A stretch of DNA of 64,000 nt from JALRAP01 sp046302815 (GCA_046302815.1 JBKCHO010000055.1:23375-87374); one strand, 5' to 3'; shown: positions 25,050-33,778, counted from the stretch's first letter. Numbers and translations: made by a program. The notes: generated from the sequence alone by a model not told the origin.

Positions 25050-26714
25050 TCAGTACATGCTCAAGGGCTTGTCTTTATTGTGGGTTACCTCATACGAGAA
25101 CTTCAGCGATTTGTATGCCTTAGAGTCTAATTTGAAATCCCACATCAGCGAGCCAGTAGTTGCATTGAAATCGGCCTTGTCCGAATCTTTTAGCTCAACT
25201 TTAATCTCGTTGGAACTTGACACTGGTATTTGATCTTCCACTTTGAGATTAATTGGCCTACCCTTATTGCTTTTGATACGAAGCTCATATGCAATGGCGC
25301 GAGTTATTTCACTTCCAAAGAGCTTGTTGGATTCCTTTTCTTTCATTCGGGTTCTGGTAACCGTGATGGACTGGTCGCGTCCCATGGCTAAATCGAGTGT
25401 ATCATTGATTACATTCGGGTTGATAACCGTTTGGCCGACATAGGTACCATCATAAAAAAGGTTGGCGTTTCCTGGCAGCAGATTGAGGTTTTCCCAACCT
25501 GTTACCCGAGCCAAAAGAAACGCTTCGCTTTCAACCTTAGGAATCAGATAATGTGTGTATGTGGATGGTAATGTTTCCGTTTTTACCGCTACCATATGAC
25601 TATTCCCATCCGAAGGGATATCATAATCGAGCCGGATTTCGAACTCCACATTGGCCATGGTTTCGATCAACTGAGAAAAATTAGCTGATGATTCTGCAGG
25701 GGATAGTGCTTTCATTTTTTGATAAAGGGACTCCTCCATGTCACTTGAGATGGATCCCACATTATTGGCGGATTGAGGACGAGCTCCTCCTGAAGAGATT
25801 TTGCGAGGAGCCGTGTAGTAATTCAGATACCAAATGGGTAGTGTTGGTTTGATATGGCTTCGATTTGGGTTGGATGTGCTTAGTTTGATACGAATATTTT
25901 TCCAATCCTCTCCGGTACTTTGGTGCACATTGGCTTTATAGGTTAGCTTGATAGGCTCGCTTGTGTTTGTTGCTCGGAGATCATACGATGGAGTCCAACC
26001 CGCACCATTGACCAAATAACTTATTTCGACAACGCCACTTGTTGGAGCATCGGCACTAATGGTAACCACTACTTGGTTGTCGGGCAGATAAGGCTTTTCG
26101 GGTTCGGTATCATCCTTGTAGGCTTGCAGCTCTTGCAATCGAATGGTGATGGACTCGAAAGTCTGGGTGTTTTTAAACTGCTCCCGCTTCGTTTTTCCGA
26201 TGAGTGAGGTCAATTCTGATAGTCTTTTATGAAAAAAATCCATTGCTTGCTTCAGCACTTCCAACGAATCACTTTTCCCCTCTCCCTTGGCCAATTTATT
26301 TTTAACTATCATATCCTTTTCCAACTGCAATGCAGCCAAGCGGTCTTGCAACTCCTCCTTACGAAATCCCAACTCGCTAAGAGAGTCTTCCAGCAGCGCA
26401 ATTTGCATTGAAATAGTCTTAGGAACCGGGAGCGTTTTAACGGGCTCAGGATACTTGATGCGATGTTTTACATCCGTAACTACAAAGCTGCCCTTCCCTC
26501 CCGCCTGAATGGTTGCAGGATTCATGTCTTGTGTCAATCCAGTAAATACAAGGTGGGTAATGCCTGAACCGATAGAAACCTGGGCTGATCTGAAAACCTG
26601 GGCGCCCTGGGTGAAGATGGTAACCTTTTGCACATCGGATTTAACTTTTCTCTCATCGGCAAATGCCAATTGGACTAATGAAATCAGTACCAATAATAAT
26701 AGCTGCTTTTTCAT
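25050..26714 (-). CDS. MuiA-like DUF4140/DUF4139 periplasmic protein
   Basis: 554 residues with a signal peptide (MKKQLLLLVLISLVQLAFA). The N-terminal DUF4140 part (about 25-125) starts VQKVTIFTQGAQVFRSA; a coiled-coil stretch follows at about 100-205 with many Lys/Glu/Leu (LLEDSLSELGFRKEELQDRL); the C-terminal DUF4139 domain (about 215-550) contains VEISYLVNGAGWTPSYDLRA and the terminal KSLKFSYEV segment. The family is annotated as mucoidy inhibitor A, but its biochemical role is unknown. A Gly/Gln loop (ISSGGARPQSANNVG) interrupts the C-terminal domain. Monocistronic, judging by flanking signals. Confidence 0.87.
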   Translation of the reverse strand: MKKQLLLLVLISLVQLAFADERKVKSDVQKVTIFTQGAQVFRSAQVSIGSGITHLVFTGLTQDMNPATIQAGGKGSFVVTDVKHRIKYPEPVKTLPVPKTISMQIALLEDSLSELGFRKEELQDRLAALQLEKDMIVKNKLAKGEGKSDSLEVLKQAMDFFHKRLSELTSLIGKTKREQFKNTQTFESITIRLQELQAYKDDTEPEKPYLPDNQVVVTISADAPTSGVVEISYLVNGAGWTPSYDLRATNTSEPIKLTYKANVHQSTGEDWKNIRIKLSTSNPNRSHIKPTLPIWYLNYYTAPRKISSGGARPQSANNVGSISSDMEESLYQKMKALSPAESSANFSQLIETMANVEFEIRLDYDIPSDGNSHMVAVKTETLPSTYTHYLIPKVESEAFLLARVTGWENLNLLPGNANLFYDGTYVGQTVINPNVINDTLDLAMGRDQSITVTRTRMKEKESNKLFGSEITRAIAYELRIKSNKGRPINLKVEDQIPVSSSNEIKVELKDSDKADFNATTGSLMWDFKLDSKAYKSLKFSYEVTHNKDKPLSMY

Positions 26715-26941
26715 GTTGATTTGAATTTTAAACTGTTTGGGAATCTTGTACTCCAGTCTTTTCAGAGCACTAGATTGTGGATGCTGAAAAGTCCATTAAT
26801 CCACATTATACTACAGCAAAAACCCAATAGAACGCAACAATCCTATAATTTGTTAGAATAGTTACACATATTGTCAAAACTGCGTAAAAACAATTGGCTC
26901 TTGCGTTTTGTTGAATTATGGTAAACTAAAACTTAAACAAA

Positions 26942-27658
26942 ATGGAACATTTAACTATTGGCAGTGACAACTATGTGGCCTTTACCTTCTTTATAGGTAC
27001 AATGGCTATGATGGCAGCGTCTGTGTTCTTCTTCTTCGAGTTGAGCAACACTTCGCAAAAGTGGCGCACATCTGTGTTGGTATCAGGATTGATCACCTTC
27101 ATTGCGGCTGTGCATTATTATTACATGCGAGGCTATAACCTCGAGACGGGAGAATCACCTACATTCTTCCGTTATGTGGATTGGATTTTGACCGTTCCAC
27201 TCATGTGCGTTGAATTTTACCTGATTACCCGTAAAGCTGGTGCCAAAATCGCATTGCTTTGGAAGCTCATCTTCGCTTCATTGGTGATGTTGGTAACCGG
27301 ATACATCGGAGAGACTATCGACCGCGATGGTAGTGTATTGTGGGGCGTGTTGTCTGGAGCCGCTTATTTCTACATCGTATACCTTATTTGGTTCGGCGAA
27401 GTGGCCACCTTGGCTAACAATGCAGGTGCACAGGTTGCTAAAGCCACCCGTACGCTCGCTTGGTTCGTACTTGTAGGTTGGGCTATTTATCCACTCGGTT
27501 ACATTTTAGGAACACCAGGAGGATTATTCGGAATCCAATTGGTGTCCGATCCGGCTGCTGCATCGCATGCCATGGATATTGTATATAACATCGCTGATGC
27601 GGTCAACAAGATCGGATTCGGTCTAGTTATTTATGCATTAACCCGCTCTGAAGATTAA
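26942..27658 (+). CDS. Proteorhodopsin, green-tuned light-driven proton pump
   Basis: Seven-helix retinal protein of 238 residues that pumps protons outward in light. RYVDWILTVPLMCVEFYLI at 77-95 gives the DTE pump motif: Asp 80 (acceptor), Thr 84 and Glu 91 (donor). Met 88 sits at the tuning position (105 in GPR numbering) and predicts green absorption. His 58 (HYYYMRGY) is the partner of the acceptor, Asp 219 the second counter-ion and Lys 223 (ADAVNKIGFGL) the Schiff-base lysine. Gly 139 aligns with GPR 156, where a small residue leaves the opening used by carotenoid antennas. A 9-residue longer loop lies between helices F and G (GGLFGIQLVSDPAAAS). blh follows after a terminator. Confidence 0.97.
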   Translation: MEHLTIGSDNYVAFTFFIGTMAMMAASVFFFFELSNTSQKWRTSVLVSGLITFIAAVHYYYMRGYNLETGESPTFFRYVDWILTVPLMCVEFYLITRKAGAKIALLWKLIFASLVMLVTGYIGETIDRDGSVLWGVLSGAAYFYIVYLIWFGEVATLANNAGAQVAKATRTLAWFVLVGWAIYPLGYILGTPGGLFGIQLVSDPAAASHAMDIVYNIADAVNKIGFGLVIYALTRSED

Positions 27659-27675
27659 TCTTTAAAGAACTATTG

Positions 27676-27716
27676 AAGCCGGATACCCGAATCACCTTTC
27701 AGGTATCCGGCTTTTT
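27676..27716 (+). terminator. Rho-independent terminator between rhodopsin and blh
   Basis: Twelve-base arms AAGCCGGATACC and GGTATCCGGCTT with a 14-nt loop, followed by T residues; 17 nt after the rhodopsin stop and about 48 nt before the blh start. Confidence 0.93.
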
Positions 27717-27764
27717 AACTTATTCCATTAGTATTGGCTTAATCGAGTCGCCCCGGTTTTACCC

Positions 27765-28721
27765 ATGGAACTACACCTACGAAGAATTATTACGCTCGCT
27801 ATTGTAGCCTTGAGTGTTTTCACTTCTGCATTTGGTGATCAAGCCACATTCATTGTTTCTATTGCACTAATCTGCCTGATTGGAATACCTCACGGTGCAA
27901 CAGACCACTTGCTTTTTTTTTCCATTGCAAAAAAATTGCCTGGTAACCATAAAGTCCTTCGCTTGAGATTCTATTTGACTTACTTAGGTATTATGGCTAC
28001 CTATGGGCTTTTTTGGTATTTGTCTCCGGGTTTATCTTTCCTTATTTTCATATTGGTCTCCTTCTATCATTTCGGACAAGAGAATTTAAAGGAAATCCGT
28101 TGGAAATCTTCCTCTATAAAGTATATTTCATTTTTACTTTCAGGAGTTTTTGTTTTGGCAACACCCCTTCTTGCCGATATGAAAACAGCACTTCCCATTA
28201 TCGAAGCTATATCGGGAATTGAAAGCATATCCCTTCTGGATATCGAACATTGTAGAAATCTTGCACTTGCTTCGGGAGTCGTTTATGGCACCTATATTTT
28301 GGTTCTTATGCTATTCCGTCATTTGGATTTACTTGCCGGAGTCCATGAACTTGCGAACTGGCTTATCCTCTTTGCTCTTTTCTTAAATACGCCTTTAATG
28401 ATGGGTTTTGCGGTTTACTTTTCGCTTTGGCATGCATTACCATCCATCATTGAACAAATTGGATTCCTCAAAAAAAACCAACTGAAATACAGCTTTCATA
28501 AGCATGTGTTGAATATAGCCCCCTACACATTGTTGAGCATCGGTGGTATTTTCCTGGGGTTGTATTTTTTAAAGGATAGCTCCCTTGCAGCACAAACAGG
28601 AATCGGATTTATGTTTTTATCCATAATCACTATGCCTCATATTTTGCTAATGGATCGATTCCACGAGTTGAATTCTGAAAATGCGCCTTCCTCTGATTTT
28701 ACAAGAACTGCAACTACATAG
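27765..28721 (+). CDS. blh: Brp/Blh-family beta-carotene 15,15'-dioxygenase
   Basis: Membrane dioxygenase that splits beta-carotene into two retinals, the rhodopsin chromophore. 318 residues, about eight hydrophobic helices. Iron-ligand candidates: GIPHGATDH at 40-48 (His 43, His 48), SFYHFGQ with His 102, SLWHALPS with His 223, and MPHILLMD with His 292. In the studied marine Blh two histidines four residues apart are both needed (188 and 192); here the position four after His 223 is Ser 227, which is odd. Directly downstream of the rhodopsin gene, the classical arrangement, but separated by a strong terminator. Confidence 0.92.
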   Translation: MELHLRRIITLAIVALSVFTSAFGDQATFIVSIALICLIGIPHGATDHLLFFSIAKKLPGNHKVLRLRFYLTYLGIMATYGLFWYLSPGLSFLIFILVSFYHFGQENLKEIRWKSSSIKYISFLLSGVFVLATPLLADMKTALPIIEAISGIESISLLDIEHCRNLALASGVVYGTYILVLMLFRHLDLLAGVHELANWLILFALFLNTPLMMGFAVYFSLWHALPSIIEQIGFLKKNQLKYSFHKHVLNIAPYTLLSIGGIFLGLYFLKDSSLAAQTGIGFMFLSIITMPHILLMDRFHELNSENAPSSDFTRTATT

Positions 28722-28859
28722 AGTTATTTTTCGTTGCGGGGTTTGCGAATTCAAAAAACAACCATGATGTTGATATTATTGAATCTGCTTTCGCTAATCA
28801 TATTGGCGGCTGATTAGATTCTGTTTCCTACTTTTACGGATAATGCAAAGGCATTAGCC

Positions 28860-29258
28860 ATGGATAAAATCGAACACATCGGCATTGCGGTAAAAGACCT
28901 GAAGACCGCTGGAGAAACATATACCAAAATATTGGGAATGCCGCCCTATAAAACAGAAACCGTCGAAAGCGAAGGCGTCAATACCATGTTTTTTCAAATT
29001 GGAGAAAGTAAGATTGAGCTGCTTGAATCGATTCATGCCGAAAGTCCCATTTCAAAGTTTATCGATAAAAAAGGAGAGGGTATTCATCATATTGCTTTCG
29101 GGGTTTCGGATATAAAGGCCGAGATGAAAAGACTTGAAGAAGAGGGGTTCACCCTATTGAATGCCGAACCGAAGTTGGGTGCCGACAACAAGTGGGTATG
29201 CTTTTTGCATCCAAAAGGAAGCCATGGTGTGTTGATAGAGCTGTGCCAAGATCGATAA
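28860..29258 (+). CDS. mce: Methylmalonyl-CoA epimerase
   Basis: Converts (S)- to (R)-methylmalonyl-CoA in the propionate to succinyl-CoA route. 132 residues, one glyoxalase-fold (VOC) unit. Metal and catalytic marks: KIEHIGIAVKDL at the start (His 6), KIELLESI with the ligand Glu, GEGIHHIAFGVSDI with the His pair, and the terminal GVLIELCQ with Glu. Length is normal. Together with the acyl-CoA carboxylase beta subunit at 35789-37330 it points to methylmalonyl-CoA metabolism; the mutase is not in the window. Confidence 0.93.
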   Translation: MDKIEHIGIAVKDLKTAGETYTKILGMPPYKTETVESEGVNTMFFQIGESKIELLESIHAESPISKFIDKKGEGIHHIAFGVSDIKAEMKRLEEEGFTLLNAEPKLGADNKWVCFLHPKGSHGVLIELCQDR

Positions 29259-29354
29259 TCATGGCTAAAAGCAGCTATGTTTACCGTACTAATAATGGCA
29301 TAATTGCTTTGACTTTGTCATCACAAAACTTGTGACAATGACTTCATTTTCGAC

Positions 29355-29771
29355 TCAACGGATCATCACACCCTGTTTATCAATCACAGGTATGTAGGAA
29401 AAATTCTCCTCTGTAATGGTTTCGGGAAGAAAGGTGTACTTCTTGTCATAAATGGTGCTGCCAATATAAAAACTCACCCAATACTCGTTATTCAAACCGA
29501 ACACCTCTCTGTCTATAGGCTCAACACGAACTGCGTTCGAGGGTTCAATATAATCAAAGAAGTGTCGCAATACAGAGGTCTTCACCTCCTCTCCATCACG
29601 CATGCCATACCCCCTACTGGTAACCAATACGCCATAAATTTGCTGTTTTTTCAGATTGATTAGAAACACATCCCATACGGTAAATTCGTGTGGGACTTCA
29701 TCCTCGCCTAAATCAGGCACAATGGCCAACGCCAAATCTTCCACTTTGATTTCAGGAATATCCTTGAGCAT
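29355..29771 (-). CDS. Conserved hypothetical protein, cytosolic
   Basis: 138 residues, no signal peptide or membrane helix, acidic (IPEIKVEDLALAIVPDLGED). It appears as a single alpha/beta domain with WDVFLINLKKQQIYGVLVTS and YWVSFYIGSTIYDKKYTF segments. I have seen such sequences in Bacteroidota genomes under uninformative names, but cannot give a function. It starts 11 nt after the serine-hydrolase stop, as the last gene of a probable lipB-hydrolase-hypothetical operon. Confidence 0.78.
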   Translation of the reverse strand: MLKDIPEIKVEDLALAIVPDLGEDEVPHEFTVWDVFLINLKKQQIYGVLVTSRGYGMRDGEEVKTSVLRHFFDYIEPSNAVRVEPIDREVFGLNNEYWVSFYIGSTIYDKKYTFLPETITEENFSYIPVIDKQGVMIR

Positions 29772-29782
29772 ATTCAGTCTTG

Positions 29783-30940
29783 TTACATTTTTTGCGGAGA
29801 ACCGTACATTTTCATAGCTCCATCCAGAAAAATAGGTATATCTGTAGGCAAACCTGTGTTATCCTTTTCAGCTCTTTCATGACCTAATCGTACAATGACC
29901 ATTTTTTGATCTGGTATGACAAATATATACTGTCCTAATATTCCACGAGCATAGTATGCCTTTTGTCCTAGATGCTCGTAGATCCACCATTGAAAACCGT
30001 AGGTTTGATTTGGCTTTCCTTCATCCATCAACGGTGAGGCAACTGTCATTTCCTGTATGAATTTTTCGGAAACGATTTGCTTTCCTCGCCATTTGCCCTT
30101 ATTTAATACAAGCTGTCCTATTCGGGCAAAATCACGAGCGTTCGAATAAATGCAACAGTATGCTTTTTCATCACCATTTTTATCATCTAAACTCCATTGG
30201 GCATCGTGCTCTGCTCCCAAAGGCACCCAAAGCTTTTGTGTTGCATAATCGCTTAATGACATGTTGGTGGCCGCTTTCAAAACAATGCCTAAAACTTGCG
30301 TATCGGAGCTTCGGTACTCGAACTGCTTTCCCGGCTCTTCCACTACGCACAATTCATTCATTTGTTGTCTGAGCTTGGTGTCGTAGTAGGCGCGAGTTGT
30401 TGGGCTTGTAAGACTGGTGTACGATTCGTCATAATCGAGACCGGAGCTCATCATCAACAAATGGCGTATGGTTAGCTTTCTATTTTCTCCTTGATTGTAT
30501 TCCGGATAGAACTCATGAACGGGTTGGTCGAGGCTTTTGATCTTACCTTCATCCAATGCTATGCCAACCAGTAGTCCTACAACACTTTTGGCCATGGAAA
30601 AAGAATTGGAAAGGGAGCTTTTGCCATATCCTTCATGATATTGTTCGTGTCTGATGGAGTCGTCTTTTACTATCAGGAAGGCCACCGAACGAAAACGGTT
30701 AATGGTGTTTTGCAAAGTGTCGGGGACGGGAGCTTGATTGTAATCGAGTCCCAATGGCCATGGCATCGGATTTTCTGCTTTGATAGTTCTGGTATGGAAA
30801 AGCTCCAGGTCATCTATGCCCACATAATTATAGACAAGTGCTTTATAATAATACCACTTACCTGAAAAGTAAAGCAATAAGTTTCCAACAACCAAAAACA
30901 GCAACAAGAAATGCCACCACTTGATATTACTTTTTTGCAT
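29783..30940 (-). CDS. Class C beta-lactamase-like serine hydrolase, membrane anchored
   Basis: 385 residues of the beta-lactamase/penicillin-binding-protein family (Pfam Beta-lactamase). An N-terminal helix (about 9-27) anchors the enzyme so that the catalytic domain faces the periplasm. The active-site SxxK is Ser 115-Met-Ala-Lys 118 (SFSMAKSVVG); EYRSSDTQVLG near residue 208 supplies the second motif (Tyr). Such proteins are usually esterases or peptidases; lactamase activity should not be assumed. Its ATG overlaps the lipB stop as TGATG, indicating translational coupling. Confidence 0.88.
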   Translation of the reverse strand: MQKSNIKWWHFLLLFLVVGNLLLYFSGKWYYYKALVYNYVGIDDLELFHTRTIKAENPMPWPLGLDYNQAPVPDTLQNTINRFRSVAFLIVKDDSIRHEQYHEGYGKSSLSNSFSMAKSVVGLLVGIALDEGKIKSLDQPVHEFYPEYNQGENRKLTIRHLLMMSSGLDYDESYTSLTSPTTRAYYDTKLRQQMNELCVVEEPGKQFEYRSSDTQVLGIVLKAATNMSLSDYATQKLWVPLGAEHDAQWSLDDKNGDEKAYCCIYSNARDFARIGQLVLNKGKWRGKQIVSEKFIQEMTVASPLMDEGKPNQTYGFQWWIYEHLGQKAYYARGILGQYIFVIPDQKMVIVRLGHERAEKDNTGLPTDIPIFLDGAMKMYGSPQKM

Positions 30941-31668
30941 CAGGAGTTATTTTCAGCAGATTGATGTTCGACCAAATGGAATTCGAATTTTTCAGACAAA
31001 TGCTTTTTCAATCGGGATTTAACCTCATCCATATTCAGATCATATCCCAACTCCTTATTCAATGAAGTAACCTGCTTATCGGCAATGCCACAAGGGATGA
31101 TATGGTTGAAATAATCCAAGTTCACATTCACATTAAAGGCAAATCCATGCATAGTAACCCACCTGCTGCAACGAACCCCGAAAGCACATATTTTTCTTGC
31201 CTTTTCGGGATAGTCCGCATCAATCCATACGCCGGTCAATTTTTCGATACGCGAACCCTTGATGCCATAATCGTTTAAGGTAAGAATAATGGCCTCCTCA
31301 AGAAAGCGCAAATACTTGTGGATATCGTTGAAGAAGCGATCCAAATCAAATATAGGATACCCTACTATTTGTCCGGGACCATGATAGGTGATATCACCAC
31401 CCCTATTGATTTTGTAAAACACAGCATTGTTTGCTCCTAATTGTTTTTCATCAAGTAAGAGATGATCCTCCGTACCGCTTTTACCTAAAGTATAAACATG
31501 GGGGTGCTCACAAAAAAGCAGATGGTGGGTTTTGGGGGCGGGGTTCCTTTCCGGATCATCCCGGTAGGCCATTTTTGCGGAAACGATTTCATTCAATAAC
31601 AACTCTTGATAGTCCCAGGTGGTTTTGTAGTCGGCCAATCCCAAATCCCTGAATAGAACAGTTTCCAT
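30940..31668 (-). CDS. lipB: Lipoyl(octanoyl) transferase
   Basis: Moves octanoyl from acyl carrier protein to lipoyl domains of 2-oxoacid dehydrogenases; cytosolic. 242 residues. RGGDITYHGPGQIVGYPI is the family signature; the catalytic lysine lies in KICAFGVRCSRWVTMHG and the catalytic cysteine in FNHIIPCGI. The length is typical for Bacteroidota. First gene of a three-gene minus-strand operon; a -7 box ends 4 nt before its ATG, suggesting a leaderless transcript. Confidence 0.95.
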   Translation of the reverse strand: METVLFRDLGLADYKTTWDYQELLLNEIVSAKMAYRDDPERNPAPKTHHLLFCEHPHVYTLGKSGTEDHLLLDEKQLGANNAVFYKINRGGDITYHGPGQIVGYPIFDLDRFFNDIHKYLRFLEEAIILTLNDYGIKGSRIEKLTGVWIDADYPEKARKICAFGVRCSRWVTMHGFAFNVNVNLDYFNHIIPCGIADKQVTSLNKELGYDLNMDEVKSRLKKHLSEKFEFHLVEHQSAENNS

Positions 31669-31672
31669 ATTA

Positions 31673-31680
31673 CAAAGATA
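31673..31680 (-). promoter_or_regulatory. -7 box (TATCTTTG) abutting the lipB start
   Basis: Minus-strand TAnnTTTG with its last base 4 nt before ATG 31668. It mirrors the divergent box at 31706-31713. Confidence 0.45.
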
Positions 31681-31705
31681 AACTTTTCAATAGCGGAATG
31701 GTCGC

Positions 31706-31713
31706 TATCTTTG
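31706..31713 (+). promoter_or_regulatory. -7 box (TATCTTTG) for the aldo/keto reductase gene
   Basis: Plus-strand TAnnTTTG, 19 nt before ATG 31733; identical in sequence to the minus-strand lipB box. Between the boxes lies a small inverted repeat, TAGCG (31691-31695) and CGCTA (31703-31707). Confidence 0.45.
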
Positions 31714-31732
31714 CTACTTAATCAATCAAAAA

Positions 31733-32716
31733 ATGGAATATAGAAAACTTGGTGGTTCGGGCTTACAAGTAAGCGCATTATCATTTGGCACATGGCTCAC
31801 TTTTGGCAAACAGATCAGTGATGATACTGCAGAGGAGTTGATGATTACCGCATACGAAGGTGGTGTCAACTTTTTCGATAATGCAGAAATTTATGCCAGA
31901 GGGAAGTCGGAGATTGTAATGGGCAGCATACTTAAAAAAATGAATTGGGATCGCTCCTCATATTTGGTTTCCAGTAAAGTATTTTTTGGTCTAGGAGATA
32001 CCAAACCCAACCAGCGGGGTTTGTCCCGCAAACATATTGCAGAGGGCTGCCACGGTGCTTTAAAAAGGCTCCAAGTAGATTACATAGATTTGTTCTTTTG
32101 CCATCGCCCCGACAAAAACACACCCATCGAAGAAACCGTGTGGGCCATGCACAATTTGGTCCTACAAGGGAAAATCCTCTATTGGGGGACATCCGAATGG
32201 AATGCGTCTGAAATCATGGAAGCCATCATGGTGGCAAAAACCCACCATTTGGTTGGACCCACTATGGAGCAACCCGAATACAACATGTTCCGTAGGGAGA
32301 AGCTTGAGCATGAGTATTTGCATTTATTCAAACATCACGGATTGGGAACCACCATATGGTCTCCGCTCGCATCCGGACTATTATCTGGCAAATACCTAAA
32401 GGGTTTCCCCGATGACACCAGGCTTGGTATTGAAGGCATGGATTGGTTGAAGAATCGTGTTCTTCGGGAAGAGAAAATTGAGAAGGTGCGCAACCTAAAA
32501 ACGATTGCCGATAGGCTCGGACTTTCATTGGCGAAACTTTCCCTAGTATGGTGCTTAAAAAACAATCATGTTAGTACGGTCATTCTTGGCGCATCTAAAG
32601 TGGATCAGCTTAAAGAAAACTTGACTGCGATGGATGCCCTTCCGCTTTTAACAGAAGAAATTCTAGCGGAAATAGACGCTGTTTTGGGAAACAAACCAAT
32701 GCTTCCGGAATTTTAA
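31733..32716 (+). CDS. Aldo/keto reductase (Kv-beta-like)
   Basis: NADPH-dependent oxidoreductase, 327 residues, TIM barrel, related to YghZ and the voltage-gated potassium channel beta subunits. Marks: MEYRKLGGSGLQVSALSFGT at the N-terminus, catalytic Asp and Tyr in FFDNAEIYARGKSE, the Lys in SSKVFFG and the His in DLFFCHRPD; the C-terminal nucleotide-binding ILGASKVDQLKENL. Substrate not predictable; methylglyoxal or other aldehydes in relatives. Divergent from lipB. Confidence 0.93.
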   Translation: MEYRKLGGSGLQVSALSFGTWLTFGKQISDDTAEELMITAYEGGVNFFDNAEIYARGKSEIVMGSILKKMNWDRSSYLVSSKVFFGLGDTKPNQRGLSRKHIAEGCHGALKRLQVDYIDLFFCHRPDKNTPIEETVWAMHNLVLQGKILYWGTSEWNASEIMEAIMVAKTHHLVGPTMEQPEYNMFRREKLEHEYLHLFKHHGLGTTIWSPLASGLLSGKYLKGFPDDTRLGIEGMDWLKNRVLREEKIEKVRNLKTIADRLGLSLAKLSLVWCLKNNHVSTVILGASKVDQLKENLTAMDALPLLTEEILAEIDAVLGNKPMLPEF

Positions 32717-32767
32717 GAATCTAACCAATCCACACAACGGTTTTTACAAAAATTGGTGAGATTGGCC

Positions 32768-33751
32768 TTATATTTTTCCGAGCTCACCTTTGAGGTAGTC
32801 AATCACCTTGACTTCCGTAGCATCTATGTTCTTTATTTCAGAAAGATACCAAGAAACCCAGTCACCAAAATGTACAAGATACATACTGCGCTGAAGGTGG
32901 GTAGATCCTTTTGAATAAACCTCAAAAACAAAAGGTGTATATTTTGAAACTATGCCCTTTGTAAAATCCATTCGTGCGGAGGTTCTGGGATAATCCGTTT
33001 CGTTGCGGAAAAAAACAACAGCCAATTTGTCGTTAGTAGTAGTCCAACCGACCAATTCATTATGATTCATTTCCGGCAATGCATGGTGCCAACAAAGCAT
33101 TTTGGAATTCTCATTGATTTGCTGCCTGAATCGAATACAAACCCCCTCATAATCGGATTGTGAGTAAATAACAGCTGTTTTGCGATGCAGCTTTTCGGAT
33201 AGATAATAAGCGTCGGAACAAATATGCTCCTCCTCATAGTCTAACAAGTGAATGGTTGCCTCTAAATCCGATTTAAACCCATCTCCGATGAGACTAAAAC
33301 CATTTAAGACAAAAAGTAACTGCGTCAATGAATATGCCAAACAAGCCCTAGGCGGCATCCCTCCCGGAATAATGATATGGTCGTATCCAGCCGATCGAGC
33401 CATTTCAAGAATTTTACCTCCGGATGTCACGCAAACAATGGTTGCACCCTTAGACATACACAACTCCATGGCAGATATGGTCTCTTCGGTATTGCCCGAA
33501 TAAGATGACACTATCACCAAGGTACTAGGCCCAACAAACGATGGGATAAAATAATCCTTGTTAACAGTAATTGGGACACAGATTTCCCTTTCTACCAACT
33601 GTGACACTATACTTCCTCCGATACCGGATCCGCCTAAGCCCGTAATTAAAACATTTCGAATTTCCTGGTTGGGTTTGGAAAAAACAGCCTTACTGCCAAT
33701 TTCCATGGCCTGTCTCAATTGGGCGGTAAATGATGCTATAAGCTCTTTCAT
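32768..33751 (-). CDS. Bifunctional phosphoglucose/phosphomannose isomerase
   Basis: Interconverts glucose-6-P or mannose-6-P with fructose-6-P. 327 residues with two SIS domains: the first begins ITGLGGSGIGGSIVSQLV and includes the phosphate loop VSSYSGNTEETI; the second holds HALPEMNHNELVGW, whose Glu and His are the catalytic pair in this family. Length and motifs match the archaeal/bacterial PGI/PMI family rather than classical Pgi. Divergent from the M48 protease gene, with a -7 box 20 nt upstream. Confidence 0.92.
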   Translation of the reverse strand: MKELIASFTAQLRQAMEIGSKAVFSKPNQEIRNVLITGLGGSGIGGSIVSQLVEREICVPITVNKDYFIPSFVGPSTLVIVSSYSGNTEETISAMELCMSKGATIVCVTSGGKILEMARSAGYDHIIIPGGMPPRACLAYSLTQLLFVLNGFSLIGDGFKSDLEATIHLLDYEEEHICSDAYYLSEKLHRKTAVIYSQSDYEGVCIRFRQQINENSKMLCWHHALPEMNHNELVGWTTTNDKLAVVFFRNETDYPRTSARMDFTKGIVSKYTPFVFEVYSKGSTHLQRSMYLVHFGDWVSWYLSEIKNIDATEVKVIDYLKGELGKI

Positions 33752-33770
33752 ATAAAATCCAAAATATAGG

Positions 33771-33778
33771 CAAATTTA
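33771..33778 (-). promoter_or_regulatory. -7 box (TAAATTTG) for the PGI/PMI gene
   Basis: Minus-strand TAnnTTTG, 19 nt before ATG 33751. A TTG lies 16 nt further upstream (33795-33797), slightly closer than ideal. Confidence 0.45.

Noticed and set aside
26715..26941. Bacteroidota promoter for proteorhodopsin
   Set aside because: I looked for TAnnTTTG with a -33 TTG in the 227 nt upstream and found none; a TTG at 26901-26903 followed 18 nt later by TAAACT is too weak to call.
28764..28817. Short frame MMLILLNLLSLIILAAD before mce
   Set aside because: Only 17 residues, hydrophobic, without promoter box; too little to call a gene.
29783..30940. Antibiotic-resistance beta-lactamase
   Set aside because: It has the serine-hydrolase fold, but a membrane anchor and the operon with lipB suggest a housekeeping hydrolase; resistance cannot be claimed.
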